64,000 nt of DNA from the NCBI RefSeq assembly GCF_030128875.1, contig NZ_CP124620.1, positions 496,001 to 560,000 of the forward strand, written 5' to 3'. The translations under genes and the position numbers were made by a program. This DNA comes from Stenotrophomonas sp. BIO128-Bstrain (lineage in GTDB: Bacteria; Pseudomonadota; Gammaproteobacteria; Xanthomonadales; Xanthomonadaceae). Below are positions 63,490 to 64,000 of this stretch, one piece after another. How positions within the stretch are numbered: the first letter of the stretch is position 1; each line of letters begins with the position of its first letter. The notes beneath the pieces were generated by a model. It saw only the letters and a program-made list of their open reading frames with translations, made no database searches and was not told where the DNA came from.

Positions 63490-63894
63490 TCAGCGCTTGG
63501 CTTCGTTGGCGTTCTTCTTGGCATCATCGGCCACGTCGCGCGCCTTGTCGGCGACCTTCTGCGCGGCATCGGCGGTGGAATCGCTCGCGTGGGCCGCGGC
63601 ATCCTTGGCCGCGACCTTGGCTTCGCCGGCGGCTTCGGAGGTGGCGGCGGCAGCTCGGTCGAGTGCCTGCTGGGTATCGGCGGCAGCGCGCTCGGAGGCG
63701 GCGGCGGCATCGTCGGCGGCACTGCGGGTCGCCGCAGCGGCCTTGTCGACTGCTTCGCGGGCGGCAGCGTTGGTGCTGTCGGCGGCCTGGGCGGCATCAC
63801 GGCGCGCCTGTTCGGCTTCCGGGCCCTTGCAGGCAGCCAGTGCGAGCAGCAGGGAGGCGGCCAGCAGGGAGGTGGTCAGCGGACGGATCTTCAT
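63490..63894 (-). CDS. Ala-rich predicted lipoprotein
   Basis: A 134-residue protein with a lipoprotein signal (MKIRPLTTSLLAASLLLALAAC; lipidated Cys22). The mature part is almost only Ala, Asp, Glu, Lys and Ser in heptad-like helical repeats (for example AADDAAAASERAAADTQQAL), probably a long coiled coil in the periplasm, in the manner of Lpp/YgdI-type or late-embryogenesis-abundant-like proteins. No catalytic motif. Envelope spacing or stress protection is only a guess. The gene stands alone at the right edge. Confidence 0.78.
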   Translation of the reverse strand: MKIRPLTTSLLAASLLLALAACKGPEAEQARRDAAQAADSTNAAAREAVDKAAAATRSAADDAAAASERAAADTQQALDRAAAATSEAAGEAKVAAKDAAAHASDSTADAAQKVADKARDVADDAKKNANEAKR

Positions 63895-64000
63895 GTGGCG
63901 CTCCAGAACGGCGATGGATGGGAGGCCAGCCTATTCATGCGCCTGTGAAGAACCGGTGGGTGGCGGCCCGGCCACCAAAACGCGCCCAAAGAAAAAGCCG

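Noticed and set aside
63975..64000. A-rich end sequence AAAGAAAAAGCCG at the right edge as a terminator
   Set aside because: It looks like the first arm of a terminator for a gene outside the window, but the second arm is missing, so it cannot be supported.

Overview
This is a GC-rich (roughly two-thirds G+C), densely coded chromosomal segment of a gammaproteobacterium of the Xanthomonadaceae, most likely Stenotrophomonas (S. maltophilia group). Three things point there: the linked order rpoE-rseA-mucD-lepA-lepB-DUF4845-rnc-era-recO; proteins typical of the family (M2 peptidyl-dipeptidase, PA4780-type RIO kinase, Bcr/CflA transporter); and several short palindromes with a GTAG head that look like the SMAG/REP elements of S. 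maltophilia. I see no prophage, insertion sequence, CRISPR array, tRNA or rRNA, and codon use looks uniform, so this reads as core chromosome with lineage-specific cassettes. Coordinates for starts were chosen from Shine-Dalgarno position, overlap with neighbours and family length.

Layout. 1-3.5 kb: L,D-transpeptidase coupled to a truncated membrane protein, divergent from a chemotaxis receptor that carries a good FliA (sigma-28) promoter. 3.6-8.6 kb: RIO1-type kinase, then a tight operon of an exported DJ-1/PfpI-like protein, an OmpR-type regulator and its kinase, followed by an unknown membrane protein. 8.6-13.6 kb: clade 2 catalase KatE followed at once by a lysine-rich histone H1-like protein, divergent from a PAS-AraC regulator and an amino acid permease. 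13.6-17 kb: SMAG repeats, a shared terminator, and gcvP under a tandem glycine riboswitch. 17-20 kb: Bcr/CflA drug transporter, siderophore-interacting flavoprotein, a small unknown protein. 20-22 kb: exported M2 dipeptidyl carboxypeptidase.

22-28.6 kb is a candidate lipid A/envelope modification locus: ArnT-like glycosyltransferase, PAP2 phosphatase and EptA phosphoethanolamine transferase on one strand, divergent from a two-component system whose sensor has a His-rich periplasmic stretch containing an ExxE motif. 28.7-38.2 kb holds a DUF819 membrane protein, the CstA-YbdD carbon-starvation transporter pair, two pirins, aquaporin Z and a FadB/FadJ-like beta-oxidation enzyme. 38.5-47.2 kb is the envelope stress (sigma-E, anti-sigma, periplasmic protease) to translation/secretion/RNA processing cluster (LepA, LepB, RNase III, Era, RecO). 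47.3-55.9 kb has an orphan Rec-Hpt protein, RlmD, a CYTH protein, a FrnE-like oxidoreductase, the salvage operon nagZ-hpt-mtiP, a cold shock gene, an FAD monooxygenase and an 89-residue unknown with a structured leader.

56-63.4 kb is a four-gene, overlapping, minus-strand DNA repair cassette (metallo-beta-lactamase exonuclease, ATP-dependent ligase, Lhr-like DExH helicase, PdeM phosphoesterase), divergent from an AidB-type flavoprotein. The window closes with an Ala-rich lipoprotein. No single wholly new system stands out; the loci that most deserve follow-up are the lipid A locus, the repair cassette with aidB, the katE-histone-like pair and the DJ-1/two-component operon. Only one stretch over 300 bases lacks a gene, 16669-17159, and it holds the glycine riboswitch, its promoter and two inverted repeats.
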